Position numbers and translations under genes: made by a program. This document shows, one piece after another, positions 47,074-56,603 of a stretch of 64,000 nucleotides of DNA. Positions within the stretch are counted from its first letter, which is position 1. The number at the start of each line of letters is the position of its first letter. Location of the stretch: positions 648,891-712,890 of the forward strand of contig NZ_WLYS01000002.1 of NCBI RefSeq assembly GCF_011316935.1. Reading direction: 5' to 3'. This DNA comes from Sphingobacterium chungjuense (GTDB lineage Bacteria > Bacteroidota > Bacteroidia > Sphingobacteriales > Sphingobacteriaceae). Under the pieces are notes generated by a model. It did no database searches. It had not been told where the DNA came from and was given only the letters and a program-made list of their open reading frames with translations.

Positions 47074-47766
47074 ATGAGAGTACGATATATATTTTTCCTA
47101 ATGGCTGTGTTACTTGGAATAACGATGGCCTCTTGTGAAAATGATGATTATGCAAATGATGGGGGCAAATCGCAGCGATATGTCGATATGACCACCTATG
47201 ATTTTCTGAAAAGTCACGGCAAATTTGACTCCTTGGTAGCCATTATAGACCGTGCGGGATTAAAGGATATGGTCAATGAACCAAACACGACGCTTTATGC
47301 CAGTACAGATTATAGTGTAGCCCCTTATGTGCTCGCCAAGAAGCAAAAACGTGTCATAGAAACCGGCAATGAAAACATCCAGTTTGGCATTAACGATATC
47401 TCTATCCGTGAATTGGATTCATTAAAGATGTACCTGTTTGAAGGTGCTCATATCCGCGAGTATCTCACGCGAGATAATAAGTACTTCACCAGTAGATTTG
47501 GTGCAATGAATAATTCCAGATTTCTAGTCAAATTACGTCGCGTGATTGAGTACACCGATTATGTTGACTACGTAGATTACGTGAATTTCACGCGCGTGAT
47601 TGGAGAACTAGATAGTGAGCTCGGCCCAGATGCGATCTTGCTACCGCAAGATGTAGATATGTCTTACGATTGCCAAACTGCGGGAATTATTACCAAGACA
47701 GGTGTCGTCAATGTTTTAATAGATGGTCATAGATTGATGTTCAATAGAGAATCTGTTGGTCAATAA
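47074..47766 (+). CDS. Fasciclin-like lipoprotein
   Basis: A 230-residue surface lipoprotein (lipobox MASC). The segments YDFLKSHGKFDSLVAIIDRAGL, TLYASTDYSVAPYV and the C-terminal GIITKTGVVNVLIDGHRLMF follow the fasciclin (FAS1) pattern of adhesion-type domains common in Sus operons. A short in-frame repeat of Asp-Tyr-Val (DYVDYVDYV, encoded at 47557-47583) lies in the middle. It probably shapes the surface complex with SusC/SusD; a direct ligand is unknown. Confidence 0.72.
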   Translation: MRVRYIFFLMAVLLGITMASCENDDYANDGGKSQRYVDMTTYDFLKSHGKFDSLVAIIDRAGLKDMVNEPNTTLYASTDYSVAPYVLAKKQKRVIETGNENIQFGINDISIRELDSLKMYLFEGAHIREYLTRDNKYFTSRFGAMNNSRFLVKLRRVIEYTDYVDYVDYVNFTRVIGELDSELGPDAILLPQDVDMSYDCQTAGIITKTGVVNVLIDGHRLMFNRESVGQ

Positions 47767-47789
47767 GTGATACCCAAAATATATTTATT

Positions 47790-48770
47790 ATGAAAATACA
47801 AATTATTCTATCGATAGTGCTCGGTCTCTCGCTGCTATCATCATGCGAGAAGATCGAAAAGGGTTTTCTGAGCGACAATCCACGTTATGTTAACGGCACC
47901 ATAATCGTACCAAGAGGAGGTATTTATGTGGCTTCGGAACGCATCGATGCGGACGGTTCTACACCGCCCTATTCTTTTAAAATGTCTAATTTAAGAGACC
48001 GAGTAACAGGGTTAGCAGCACCAAATGAGTTCTTTACCGAGTACGATGTCTTGATGTTTAAGAAGGGAGAGGTGTTCGATGCAGCCAAAGATACCACTAC
48101 GGCCTTACTCAATGCCAAACGAGAAACGGTACGAAGCACACCTCTTGTCTTCAACCCGGCCAACGGGCAGCTAGTTTTTAATAGATCATCTTCCAATCTT
48201 CCTTTAGGGGAATACATATTTGATGTCGAGATGACCAATGTAAAAGGAACTACTTCTTTCCCAAATTTTGGTGTTGTGCGAGTTATCGATCCGTCGATCA
48301 ACGATTTCTTTGAAGTAACCTATCAGGCCGCGTCGGGGTCGAATTCATCGGAAACGTTTTTCACTACTACAGCACCGCAAGTTTCATGCGAACGCATTTC
48401 TGCCGAAGGAGCCCGAATCATCCTCAAGATAGTCGACAAAAATGGCGTAGCATTCGATCCTTCTGCCAATCAAGTTATCAGAAGGGGTGACCGCCCAACA
48501 TTTGAAAGCCATGTCAAATTCAATCCAGTTGTCGCGACTGATAGTGCACTAGTCTGCGATTTTGAAGTTGCGCCGTTCCCATTGAACATTTATCATGATG
48601 GCGTTACAGATTGGGGTTATTTGATTTATTACCGCATTCCGATGACCTACGCAACCGTAGATGGATATGCTACTAAAACGCTCAACGTAAATCCCGTATT
48701 TGGATTTCGAGTGAAGATGGAAGGCACGTATATCGTAACCGTTCGTTTGCCCTCTGTGACTAAAGTTTAA
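47790..48770 (+). CDS. Surface lipoprotein of unknown family (DUF5007-like)
   Basis: A 326-residue lipoprotein (lipobox LLSSC). The sequence is rich in beta strands and has a start KGFLSDNPRYVNGTIIVPRGG that resembles the accessory lipoproteins placed after SusD and fasciclin genes in Bacteroidota, some of which are annotated DUF5007. The match is from memory and by position, so the family is uncertain. A role as an additional substrate-binding protein is likely. Confidence 0.55.
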   Translation: MKIQIILSIVLGLSLLSSCEKIEKGFLSDNPRYVNGTIIVPRGGIYVASERIDADGSTPPYSFKMSNLRDRVTGLAAPNEFFTEYDVLMFKKGEVFDAAKDTTTALLNAKRETVRSTPLVFNPANGQLVFNRSSSNLPLGEYIFDVEMTNVKGTTSFPNFGVVRVIDPSINDFFEVTYQAASGSNSSETFFTTTAPQVSCERISAEGARIILKIVDKNGVAFDPSANQVIRRGDRPTFESHVKFNPVVATDSALVCDFEVAPFPLNIYHDGVTDWGYLIYYRIPMTYATVDGYATKTLNVNPVFGFRVKMEGTYIVTVRLPSVTKV

Positions 48771-48814
48771 CGACAAGACACGGATCTTAATCACTTTTTT
48801 GAAAAGACACGTTT

Positions 48815-50239
48815 ATGAAAAAAAACAAAACTATGCGTCTTATCTGGACGATTGGACTGCTAAGCACTTTAAGCTATTCTTGTACTAGCGCCAAGGATGA
48901 ACTTATACCATATGACTATTCTTACCTACCTAAACCAACACCGGATGCGGAAGGAAGCGGCGTTTTGCCGCCAAAAGAACTATACATCCCTAAAGGCGGT
49001 ATTTGGGATGTACCTTGGAATAATAATTTCAATGACCCTGCCAGTAAGTACAGCTTATCACGGAAAATTGAAACCAGAAATTTTGCAATGCTATGGGATG
49101 CGCAGTTTGGCGCTGATCTGGTGGCTTCCACCGGTGCAAACCCAAATAATACATTAGGCTTTCTGGAAAGAACCTATGATTATTTTTCTGAAGAATTGAA
49201 ATTCCTCGAGCATGGCAACTCGCTTACTGATAAATACAAAATGATTGTGTTTGTGCGCGGAGGAGAAGATCAGACTGCTTATGGAGGTGGTGCTATGGAT
49301 TCTGTGGGCATTCTATGGATGCCTTCTACCAGACTAGGAGCGCCTTACACCACACTTGCCCACGAATTAGGCCATTCCTTTCAGTACATGGTCAAAGCGA
49401 ATGGCCAATGGGGTTTCTCGAATAATACGCCAGGTAGTAATGGTCAAGCGATCTGGGAAATGACATCTCAGTTTATGACGATGATGGTATACCCAGAATG
49501 GATGACCATTGAGAATTGGCATTTAGTATCGTTTATGGAAAATACGCATTTGGCTTTCATGCACGAGAACATGCGATATGCCTCACCGTATGTTTTATTG
49601 TATTGGACAGACAAGTACGGGCTGGATTTCGTAAGTAAAATATGGCGCCAATCTGTGCGACCTGAAGATCCTGTAGCCACCTACAAACGCATACAAGGCA
49701 AAAGTCAAGAACAATTTAACGACGAAATGTTTGATGCCTATCGAAAATTTATCACTTGGGATCTTTCGATCATTAGAGCGACTGAAAAGAGTAAATATGC
49801 GAATCAGCATACCACCAAGATGTCATCCATTGGCAACAACTGGTATCGTATTACTCCTGAAAAAGCCCCGCAAAACTATGGTTACAATGGCATACGGTTG
49901 AATATCCCAACAGACAATGCTGCCGTTACCGTCGATTTTAAAGGTGTAGCAGGAGCCGCAGGTTATCGAGCTATTAAAACCGATAAAGCCGGTTGGCGAT
50001 ATGGTTTTGTCGCTTATCAAGCCAATGGAAATCGCGTGTACAGCGATACTTTTTCGGCAAAGGAAGGTACAGCCAACTTCACTGTCCCGCCTAACACAAC
50101 CTATTTATGGCTGGTAGTTAGTGGCGCACCAACGGAACATTGGGAACATCTCTGGGATGAAAACACCAATAACGATGAACAATGGCCTTATGAAATTAAA
50201 GTAAATGGCACAACATTGCATGCTTCTGCAGTGCAATAA
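48815..50239 (+). CDS. HExxH metalloprotease-like lipoprotein (DUF6055-like)
   Basis: A 474-residue surface lipoprotein with lipobox YSC at C23. A zinc-binding HELGH motif (H183, E184, H187) and a downstream AIWEMTSQF helix, which could give the third ligand, point to a gluzincin-type fold. The C-terminal part (from about residue 350) is a beta-sandwich. Similar DUF6055-type proteins occur with Sus operons. Whether it cleaves a peptide or a glycoprotein is not known. It is the last gene of the operon. Confidence 0.7.
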   Translation: MKKNKTMRLIWTIGLLSTLSYSCTSAKDELIPYDYSYLPKPTPDAEGSGVLPPKELYIPKGGIWDVPWNNNFNDPASKYSLSRKIETRNFAMLWDAQFGADLVASTGANPNNTLGFLERTYDYFSEELKFLEHGNSLTDKYKMIVFVRGGEDQTAYGGGAMDSVGILWMPSTRLGAPYTTLAHELGHSFQYMVKANGQWGFSNNTPGSNGQAIWEMTSQFMTMMVYPEWMTIENWHLVSFMENTHLAFMHENMRYASPYVLLYWTDKYGLDFVSKIWRQSVRPEDPVATYKRIQGKSQEQFNDEMFDAYRKFITWDLSIIRATEKSKYANQHTTKMSSIGNNWYRITPEKAPQNYGYNGIRLNIPTDNAAVTVDFKGVAGAAGYRAIKTDKAGWRYGFVAYQANGNRVYSDTFSAKEGTANFTVPPNTTYLWLVVSGAPTEHWEHLWDENTNNDEQWPYEIKVNGTTLHASAVQ

Positions 50240-50267
50240 TCTATTCTTAAAACCGTATTAAACAAAC

Positions 50268-50294
50268 AAAGGCCATCCGAAAAGATGGCCTTTG
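50268..50294 (+). terminator. Terminator of the middle Sus operon
   Basis: AAAGGCCATC pairs with GATGGCCTTT around a 6-nt loop (50268-50277 with 50284-50293). It separates convergent operons and is almost the same stem as at 41284-41310. Confidence 0.75.
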
Positions 50295-50335
50295 ATCATG
50301 AAGAACAATTAGTTAAGATTTAGCGATTCGCGGCT

Positions 50336-52882
50336 TTACAATGACCAGTCGTTGTTAAAAAATCCGACATCGACCAAACCAGAAGCTCCGTTGGTCAACA
50401 TATCGATGGAGAAAAACATGTAATCCGGAAATCCACTCGCACCAGCCATATATTGATTGGCTGTGGCAGCTTTCATACCTTGGATGCCCGTACCTGTGAT
50501 CGCACCAACAGAAAGTGTATTGCTCCCAGATTTTGGATATACAAAATAACCCCCCAAATCGTTAGCAGATTTTACCTTCTCTCCCATCTTCAACTGTCCG
50601 GCGCTAACCTGAATTGGACAATCTGCAAGCAATGTATTCCATGCGCTGTTTGTTTTAGCATTTCCAACTAGAATGATATTGCGATCTGCATATTTTGCGG
50701 GATCGAAATCTTTATCTGCTACCGCATCAAACGCGCCGTTACCGCGGTAGTACCACGATTCGGCATCGTAGCGTACTTTTTCCCAAGCCCAAGCATTCTC
50801 TTCGGCCGTACCTTGCGTGCCATACACATACACCATATTGTGCTGAAATGCTTCTTTAAAAGTACCATTTCGTTGTGGGCCTTTATGCGCTAAAGAAGGT
50901 TTAGCCACCAATTCCCATTTGTTGGCTTGTTTTTCCAGATAAATATGTCCGTCCGTGCTTTGAGCAAGCGACGATTCGATCACATTCAGACTATCCATAA
51001 ATAATGTCAATGTTCCATTAGTACCAAATTCAGATATATCCAATTTCAATGTTTTCACATTATCGGTGCTACCCGTAATCTGGCGCTTGGCTACATCGCG
51101 CGATAGTTGGATATGCGAGTAAGCCAAGGCTTTCTCCTGATGATAGATCGTTGCCCAATAGTAACTAGCCGAGATACCCGGATTTGATGTTTTAAAGTCT
51201 ATCTCGTTTACTTCGTTGCTCGATTTGCGTTGGTGCCATTTGAAATAGTCGAATAATGGTTTCCAATCCACACTTTCATTGCTATACCAATGCGATCCAC
51301 CTGGATATTCGTAGTAATTGAAGTCAGGATGAAAACCGCCCAATATTTCACGCATTTGACGTGCATAAGTTACCGGAACCGTACGATCGGCATCGCCATG
51401 CAATACATATACGCCTAGCGGTTTATAGTTCGTTGCATAAGCAATAACATCACTTTGATTACTTGATCGCAGCAACGTATTCTCTAATGCGTTACCACCT
51501 TGATCAGGAATAATCCCATCTGCCGAACCATAACCTTTCAAGGTTGGATAACCCGCGCAAGGTGCAATCGCTGCCCATTTGTCGGGATAAGTAGCTCCAA
51601 GAAACCAAGTGCCATGCCCGCCCATAGAATGGCCAGTCAAATACACGCGTTTTGCATCGTGTTTAATCGATTTTTGCGCTAAGCCCAACACTTCTAAAGC
51701 ATCCAATCTCCCCCAATCTTCCCAGTTGAAACCGCGTGGTCTACGATTGGTAGGTGCTACTAATGTGCCCCAATCTTTGGATTCGTAAGCTTGCGCTTGT
51801 CCTAAAGCTTCTACACCAGCACCGTGAACGGAAAAGAATAAACCTTTATCCGCAGCATCTCCACCAATCGCTGGATTAACCGCATAATACTGTATACTAC
51901 CATCGATATCACTCACAAATGTCACACGGTAAGTTGTGTTCTTGTCTAAAGAACGTAGTGGAATCGTTTGCTCGTCTTTCACCTTGCCGTTTTGTACGAG
52001 TGCAATGGTCGCCGAAAGATCACCCACTTGGGTAACACCTGAACCATCTATTGCAGCTATCACTTTTCGAGTGCTATGTGCAGCAATAGCAGGTATTTCG
52101 CGCTCTACCATTTTGCCCGCAACGGTACTTCTGATAATCGTTTTTGGAATCACCTTGTCCGATGTATTCACCACAGTCACACCCAATAGCAAATCTGAAT
52201 TATCACGGCCTGCTACGATATCTGGAAGCGTTAAATCTTCTGTAGCCAAGAGTACCGGTTTTTCAGAAAACACCAATTCTGCCGCCACGAATGTACCGCG
52301 CACGTAGAATTCATTCTTACCTTTTTTAAGACGAACAGGGATATTCAACCAGCCCATGCGATACGGATCACCCGCATGTAATTCTCCATTGACCAATACC
52401 GCGCTGTTTCCTTTAATATTGAGTACCGCATCTTCGTTTTTAGAAGATTGGTATGTTAAATACAAATAGCTTGAACCAAAACCACGGCGCTGCGGCATAG
52501 GAGTCCGTGGTACATTTTCCGTTTGCGCCGCGATGCGACCCGGACCGGGAGGATTATTTGGGTTAGACAGATTTCCGCCTGTATTTCTCTGTGGCCGAAA
52601 GAAACCAGCAGTATCGGTCGTGATTTTTAGCCATGAAGCTTCATCATTGCCATTCCAGGCTTTTCCTTCTACTGGACTTTCAAAACCCTTTTGATAAAAT
52701 TTGCCTAAAAATGGATCCGCATATACCGCCTCACGACCATAGTTAAACGGAATTTGAAGAAACAAACCCTCTTCAAAGGTATGTTTCTTCTGTGCTTGCA
52801 ACGTGAAAACCATACCCAGCGTACAGAACCAGGTCAGCGTAGATTTTAAGCTCATAAATGATGTCTTGTTTGATATATTCAT
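50336..52882 (-). CDS. Secreted S9-type esterase/peptidase, alpha/beta-hydrolase fold
   Basis: An 848-residue exported protein (signal peptide, cleavage near TLQAQ; ATG at 52855 is an alternative). An N-terminal beta-rich part is followed by a prolyl-oligopeptidase-like catalytic domain: nucleophile GHSMGGHGTWF (about residue 416), acid in LHGDADRTVPV (about 497) and histidine in YPGGSHWY (about 530). A C-terminal beta region closes the protein. Proteins of this size and layout act as carbohydrate esterases or peptidases. It is the last gene of the minus-strand module that begins with the ROK gene at 61114. Confidence 0.82.
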   Translation of the reverse strand: MNISNKTSFMSLKSTLTWFCTLGMVFTLQAQKKHTFEEGLFLQIPFNYGREAVYADPFLGKFYQKGFESPVEGKAWNGNDEASWLKITTDTAGFFRPQRNTGGNLSNPNNPPGPGRIAAQTENVPRTPMPQRRGFGSSYLYLTYQSSKNEDAVLNIKGNSAVLVNGELHAGDPYRMGWLNIPVRLKKGKNEFYVRGTFVAAELVFSEKPVLLATEDLTLPDIVAGRDNSDLLLGVTVVNTSDKVIPKTIIRSTVAGKMVEREIPAIAAHSTRKVIAAIDGSGVTQVGDLSATIALVQNGKVKDEQTIPLRSLDKNTTYRVTFVSDIDGSIQYYAVNPAIGGDAADKGLFFSVHGAGVEALGQAQAYESKDWGTLVAPTNRRPRGFNWEDWGRLDALEVLGLAQKSIKHDAKRVYLTGHSMGGHGTWFLGATYPDKWAAIAPCAGYPTLKGYGSADGIIPDQGGNALENTLLRSSNQSDVIAYATNYKPLGVYVLHGDADRTVPVTYARQMREILGGFHPDFNYYEYPGGSHWYSNESVDWKPLFDYFKWHQRKSSNEVNEIDFKTSNPGISASYYWATIYHQEKALAYSHIQLSRDVAKRQITGSTDNVKTLKLDISEFGTNGTLTLFMDSLNVIESSLAQSTDGHIYLEKQANKWELVAKPSLAHKGPQRNGTFKEAFQHNMVYVYGTQGTAEENAWAWEKVRYDAESWYYRGNGAFDAVADKDFDPAKYADRNIILVGNAKTNSAWNTLLADCPIQVSAGQLKMGEKVKSANDLGGYFVYPKSGSNTLSVGAITGTGIQGMKAATANQYMAGASGFPDYMFFSIDMLTNGASGLVDVGFFNNDWSL

Positions 52883-52901
52883 AGATGGATTTTATTAAAA
52901 A

Positions 52902-54230
52902 TTAAGGCCCTTTTGGTATGGCAGTAAGTCGATTTTCATCACCTTCCTTGTACGGTAAGTAAATCATCAAGAGCGTCATCATCTCCTGATCAGATTTCAT
53001 ATTCGAATACGAGAAAATATTTTGCGGTGGCGAAAAGGGATTGAAAGGGTTTGCCGCCGTGTTATCATACGCACATTCCATATGGATAACAGCCCCTTTA
53101 GGAATTTTTTTAAAATGCTTGTAGCGATACATTTCTTGCCATCGATAATCCCAGTCAGGTATATTGACTAACGGAATCGTGTCGTTATTTTCTAGCGTGG
53201 CATATACTTTAAATGATTTGCCAATGTAATGCATATGTGGCCAGATGTAGAGCATGGAAAGATCTTCACCTGGATTTTTAAATTTTAAGGAGTAATGACT
53301 GACTTTGTCGGCAGGAATCATAAAAAAGGAAGGCTGAATATCCAGTTCCCCTATTCCTCCAGATCCAAAACTGACCACTTTTACTTCCCGCTCAACAGGT
53401 ACATCGGTAAAGAATAAATGGACACCATTGACCGACAACTCATCAATCGGCGTAGCCGAAAAATGTACCGTCAGCAAAATCACCCCCCGTTTTGGCATTT
53501 TCCAACCGATTTTAGGTGGATAAGCTTCTGCGGAAGCACCGGGAATCCAGCCGCCATAGTAGGCCATGGTTCGCTTGAATTTTTTGTAGGGATCATTGTG
53601 TCTAACTGCCCCATCCGTATGATTAGCCATTGCTGGAGCAGCGTGAATGTCTATTGCGGGATCTTCTATAATTTGAACCGCATAGTTCACATGATGAACG
53701 AGTTTTTTATTATTGGAAAAGAATTCGATCGCTTCTACGTCAAACGATCTGTCTAATTCGAACGGGATTTTGAATTCTACGAAGCGTTCTATATTATTGC
53801 CTTTTACTAAAAAGGTATCCGCGGTAACCATGGTCATATCTGCGGGACGACCATAGCCTGTAGTTAGCTGGCTGAGATCTTGTTCTCGTCCTTTTCTTTT
53901 TCCTTCTTTCGCGCCGGCATCCACCCAAGAAACAATCGTTCGAATTTCTTTTTCGGAGAGCGAGCGATCATTGTCAAAATGAACGTACTCATTATCGGCT
54001 TTCCAAGGTGGCATATAACGGGACTTCACTACTTCTTTGATAAAGGTAGCGCGTTTGGCTACATCGTCATAAGTAACTAATGGAAAAGGAGCTGCTTCAC
54101 CATCTCGATGACAGGACACACATTTGCTCTGTATGATCGGCTCCACATCTTTCACATACGTCTGCGCATGTAAACGAGACATACACCAAAAATTGACGAA
54201 CCCAATCAGGAGGACAGTTATAATTCTCAT
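52902..54230 (-). CDS. Cytochrome c fused to PHM-like copper monooxygenase
   Basis: A 442-residue exported protein. After the signal peptide comes a heme-c domain with CVSCH (C37, C40, H41). The rest matches the copper type II ascorbate-dependent monooxygenase fold of peptidylglycine hydroxylating enzymes, with all six copper ligands visible: H179-H180 and H256 (VHF) for the first copper, and H332, H334 (PHMH) and M417 for the second. The heme probably supplies the electrons that ascorbate gives in animals. It starts 2 bp after the redoxin stop. The substrate is unknown. Confidence 0.85.
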   Translation of the reverse strand: MRIITVLLIGFVNFWCMSRLHAQTYVKDVEPIIQSKCVSCHRDGEAAPFPLVTYDDVAKRATFIKEVVKSRYMPPWKADNEYVHFDNDRSLSEKEIRTIVSWVDAGAKEGKRKGREQDLSQLTTGYGRPADMTMVTADTFLVKGNNIERFVEFKIPFELDRSFDVEAIEFFSNNKKLVHHVNYAVQIIEDPAIDIHAAPAMANHTDGAVRHNDPYKKFKRTMAYYGGWIPGASAEAYPPKIGWKMPKRGVILLTVHFSATPIDELSVNGVHLFFTDVPVEREVKVVSFGSGGIGELDIQPSFFMIPADKVSHYSLKFKNPGEDLSMLYIWPHMHYIGKSFKVYATLENNDTIPLVNIPDWDYRWQEMYRYKHFKKIPKGAVIHMECAYDNTAANPFNPFSPPQNIFSYSNMKSDQEMMTLLMIYLPYKEGDENRLTAIPKGP

Positions 54231-54232
54231 GA

Positions 54233-54811
54233 CTAACGTGTATTAATGAAACAACCTTTGGCCACTGTATTTTTCACTTGAATTGGCTTATTTGCTAATA
54301 AACTAGCGATAGCGTCTTGCAGATAATGCTTTGTTACGGCCACCCGTTTTTTACCTAGTTCTTGCAAAGCATTGTCAATCGCTCCGAAATACTGCAAACC
54401 TGTGGTATCATACAGGGCTACAGATGGTGTTACGGTAGCTTCTAGCGCACGCGTAAACTGAAAATCGGGATCTTGATAAAGCGCCATATCTACTTTGTAT
54501 TTAGTAGCAAATTGCTTGATATCTTCCAGGCTATAGGCCCTGCCAGGGAATACTCCTATAAAATCTATCTGTTGTTTGTATTGTTGACGGAGTTGGGTAA
54601 TGGTCTGGGTGTATCTTTGGCAAAGAGGGCATTCTGGAGAAAGAAAAAACACTGCTATTGCTTTACTTACTTCGATACGGTGTGGTAACTCAGTAGAAAC
54701 ATCAATTAATATATGTTTCCCAAGATTCTGTCGCTGTTGTGCAGAAATTGGATGGCTTGATAAAACAAAAAAGCAAATCAATAAAAAGCGCGGAATCGAC
54801 AAAGTATGCAT
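54233..54811 (-). CDS. Exported thioredoxin-like redoxin
   Basis: A 192-residue periplasmic protein with a signal peptide (cleavage near ISAQQ). The redox motif is CPLC (C61, C64), and the cis-proline loop is VTPSVALYD. A third Cys lies near the end (KGCFINTR, C188). It matches the redoxin partners of copper/heme enzymes, so it may deliver copper or electrons to the monooxygenase encoded 2 bp downstream. A hairpin separates it from the SusD gene upstream. Confidence 0.82.
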   Translation of the reverse strand: MHTLSIPRFLLICFFVLSSHPISAQQRQNLGKHILIDVSTELPHRIEVSKAIAVFFLSPECPLCQRYTQTITQLRQQYKQQIDFIGVFPGRAYSLEDIKQFATKYKVDMALYQDPDFQFTRALEATVTPSVALYDTTGLQYFGAIDNALQELGKKRVAVTKHYLQDAIASLLANKPIQVKNTVAKGCFINTR

Positions 54812-54854
54812 AACCGAAATTTATTTAAAAATAAGCATTGAAACGCATGAAGCA

Positions 54855-54881
54855 AATAGCACCAGCTTAAGGCTGGTGCTA
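54855..54881 (-). terminator. Hairpin between SusD and redoxin genes
   Basis: A perfect 12-bp stem (54855-54866 with 54870-54881). The T-run on the minus strand is poor, so it may attenuate rather than stop transcription into the redoxin, copper enzyme and esterase genes. Confidence 0.55.
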
Positions 54882-54896
54882 TTGTAATTAATAAAT

Positions 54897-56591
54897 TTAC
54901 TGTTTATCCCACCATATTCTTCCTTGAATATCTGATGGCTGTCCAAATTCTGGATCGCTCATCATTTGATCCAAGGCGGCTTTCTTGTTATCAAAATTAT
55001 ACTCTCCAGCAACTGGGAATCCAATATTGAAACGACGTGGCATCTGCGAGATACTGCCCGTATTTGTCCAATCTTCGAATACTAAAGCCGTATTCTTGTT
55101 TGGCATGCCGGTACGTTTTACCAATGCCCAAGCCTCATTGAAGTTACGGAAGTAATTCAAATACGCTTGCAACACAATTTGTTCCAAACCTGTAGCAGCA
55201 TTGTAAGCAATACCTGGTTTAGCTTTAAATGCGGCAATTTCTGCATCCGTAATCGCAGTATAATTAACAACCTGTGCCGCACCTGCTAGCTTACTGTAGA
55301 AACGCAACGAGGCTTCAATACCTTTGTTATACCACTCTGCAGCGTTTTCATTAGACCAACCGCGTTGTGCAATTTCTGCACGCATAAAGCATACGTCAGC
55401 ATAGGTAATAACTGGAAAAATTCCCGTTCCAGTACCACCATCATTCTCTGGTTGAAATAATCTATCCTGTATACGTGATACCGTATCTAATACTACGGTA
55501 GCCGTGCCATTACGGATTGAAAGTGGAGAGAAGAATCGCAACTTAGTCGGATCATCAGCTGCTTCTGGATTTGAAAACTGTCCATAATAACGCCGTGTGT
55601 CATAAACTGCACTCGCCGGAATCACACCCTGCTGCTTTGCTGTAGCAAAATTCTCTGGACTCCATTGATTTGGGCGGAAGAACTGACGCAACCTTGGATC
55701 TTCATTATTCCACATGTAATCCACTACACCCGACTCACCTACGAAAAGACGACCGTTTCCTGTTATATTCCAGTTACCCCCCGCAGTAAAGCTTAACCGC
55801 GCAGGCAATGCCCATTCTTCAGCCTCACTGGAGATTAATCCTGCTGGATGGCTTAGTACGTCTTGTATAATAGTCTGTGCCCTAGAAGGATCGCGCTTCA
55901 TTAATCGTAAAGCAATCACCAGGCGTAGCGAATTCGCCGCTTTTGCCCATTTTGCAGCATCGCCACCAAAGTAAAGATCTGCGCCTCCATAACTGTCCTG
56001 AGTCACAGCTTGCGGCGTGTTTAAAGTTGTTGCCGCGTCCTTTAGTTCTTGCTCAAATATGGTAAAAAGCTCTTGCTGGGTTTCGTATTTAGGGCGCAAG
56101 GTACCACCATACCGAGCTTGGAAAGCTTCCGTATAAGGAATACTACCATTCACGTCGGATACATACCATGCCTGCCATGCTTTTACAATACTTGGAATAA
56201 CGCGCTTATACACACTTCGAGCTCTCTGATCTTCAGGCATACGATCAATAAGCACTTGTATATCTACCAGCAAAGGACCTATATCTTCAAAAAATCTTCC
56301 GTAACGATTATTGGCATTTGCTGCATTATCGGTTACTCCTATTCCATTACCAGTAATCTGCAAGAACACCCTTGACCAACGGCTGATGTAACTATAATTG
56401 TCATAGAACGCTTCAAAATCATTATCCTGCGTTCTTACGAGTGCTTGGGTAAAGAGATAATCAGGATTTGGATTTAGTACCGCATCTGGATCGGTATTAA
56501 ATTCAGCATATTGGTCTCGGCTACATCCCATAAAGGTTGTTTGAGCGACGAGTGCAAATGCGATATATTTTAATGTCTTTAAAATTGTCAT
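54897..56591 (-). CDS. SusD-like lipoprotein (SusD_2 type, module 2)
   Basis: A 564-residue surface lipoprotein with lipobox FMGC and the NTDPDAVLNPNPDYLF start of the second SusD subfamily. The C-terminal region (ADVCFMRAEIAQRGWSNENAAEWYNKGIEAS) matches the SusD fold, including the helix that packs on SusC. It pairs with the SusC at 56604 (12 bp gap). The same subfamily occurs in module 1. Confidence 0.9.
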   Translation of the reverse strand: MTILKTLKYIAFALVAQTTFMGCSRDQYAEFNTDPDAVLNPNPDYLFTQALVRTQDNDFEAFYDNYSYISRWSRVFLQITGNGIGVTDNAANANNRYGRFFEDIGPLLVDIQVLIDRMPEDQRARSVYKRVIPSIVKAWQAWYVSDVNGSIPYTEAFQARYGGTLRPKYETQQELFTIFEQELKDAATTLNTPQAVTQDSYGGADLYFGGDAAKWAKAANSLRLVIALRLMKRDPSRAQTIIQDVLSHPAGLISSEAEEWALPARLSFTAGGNWNITGNGRLFVGESGVVDYMWNNEDPRLRQFFRPNQWSPENFATAKQQGVIPASAVYDTRRYYGQFSNPEAADDPTKLRFFSPLSIRNGTATVVLDTVSRIQDRLFQPENDGGTGTGIFPVITYADVCFMRAEIAQRGWSNENAAEWYNKGIEASLRFYSKLAGAAQVVNYTAITDAEIAAFKAKPGIAYNAATGLEQIVLQAYLNYFRNFNEAWALVKRTGMPNKNTALVFEDWTNTGSISQMPRRFNIGFPVAGEYNFDNKKAALDQMMSDPEFGQPSDIQGRIWWDKQ

Positions 56592-56603
56592 AACACAGGT
56601 GTA

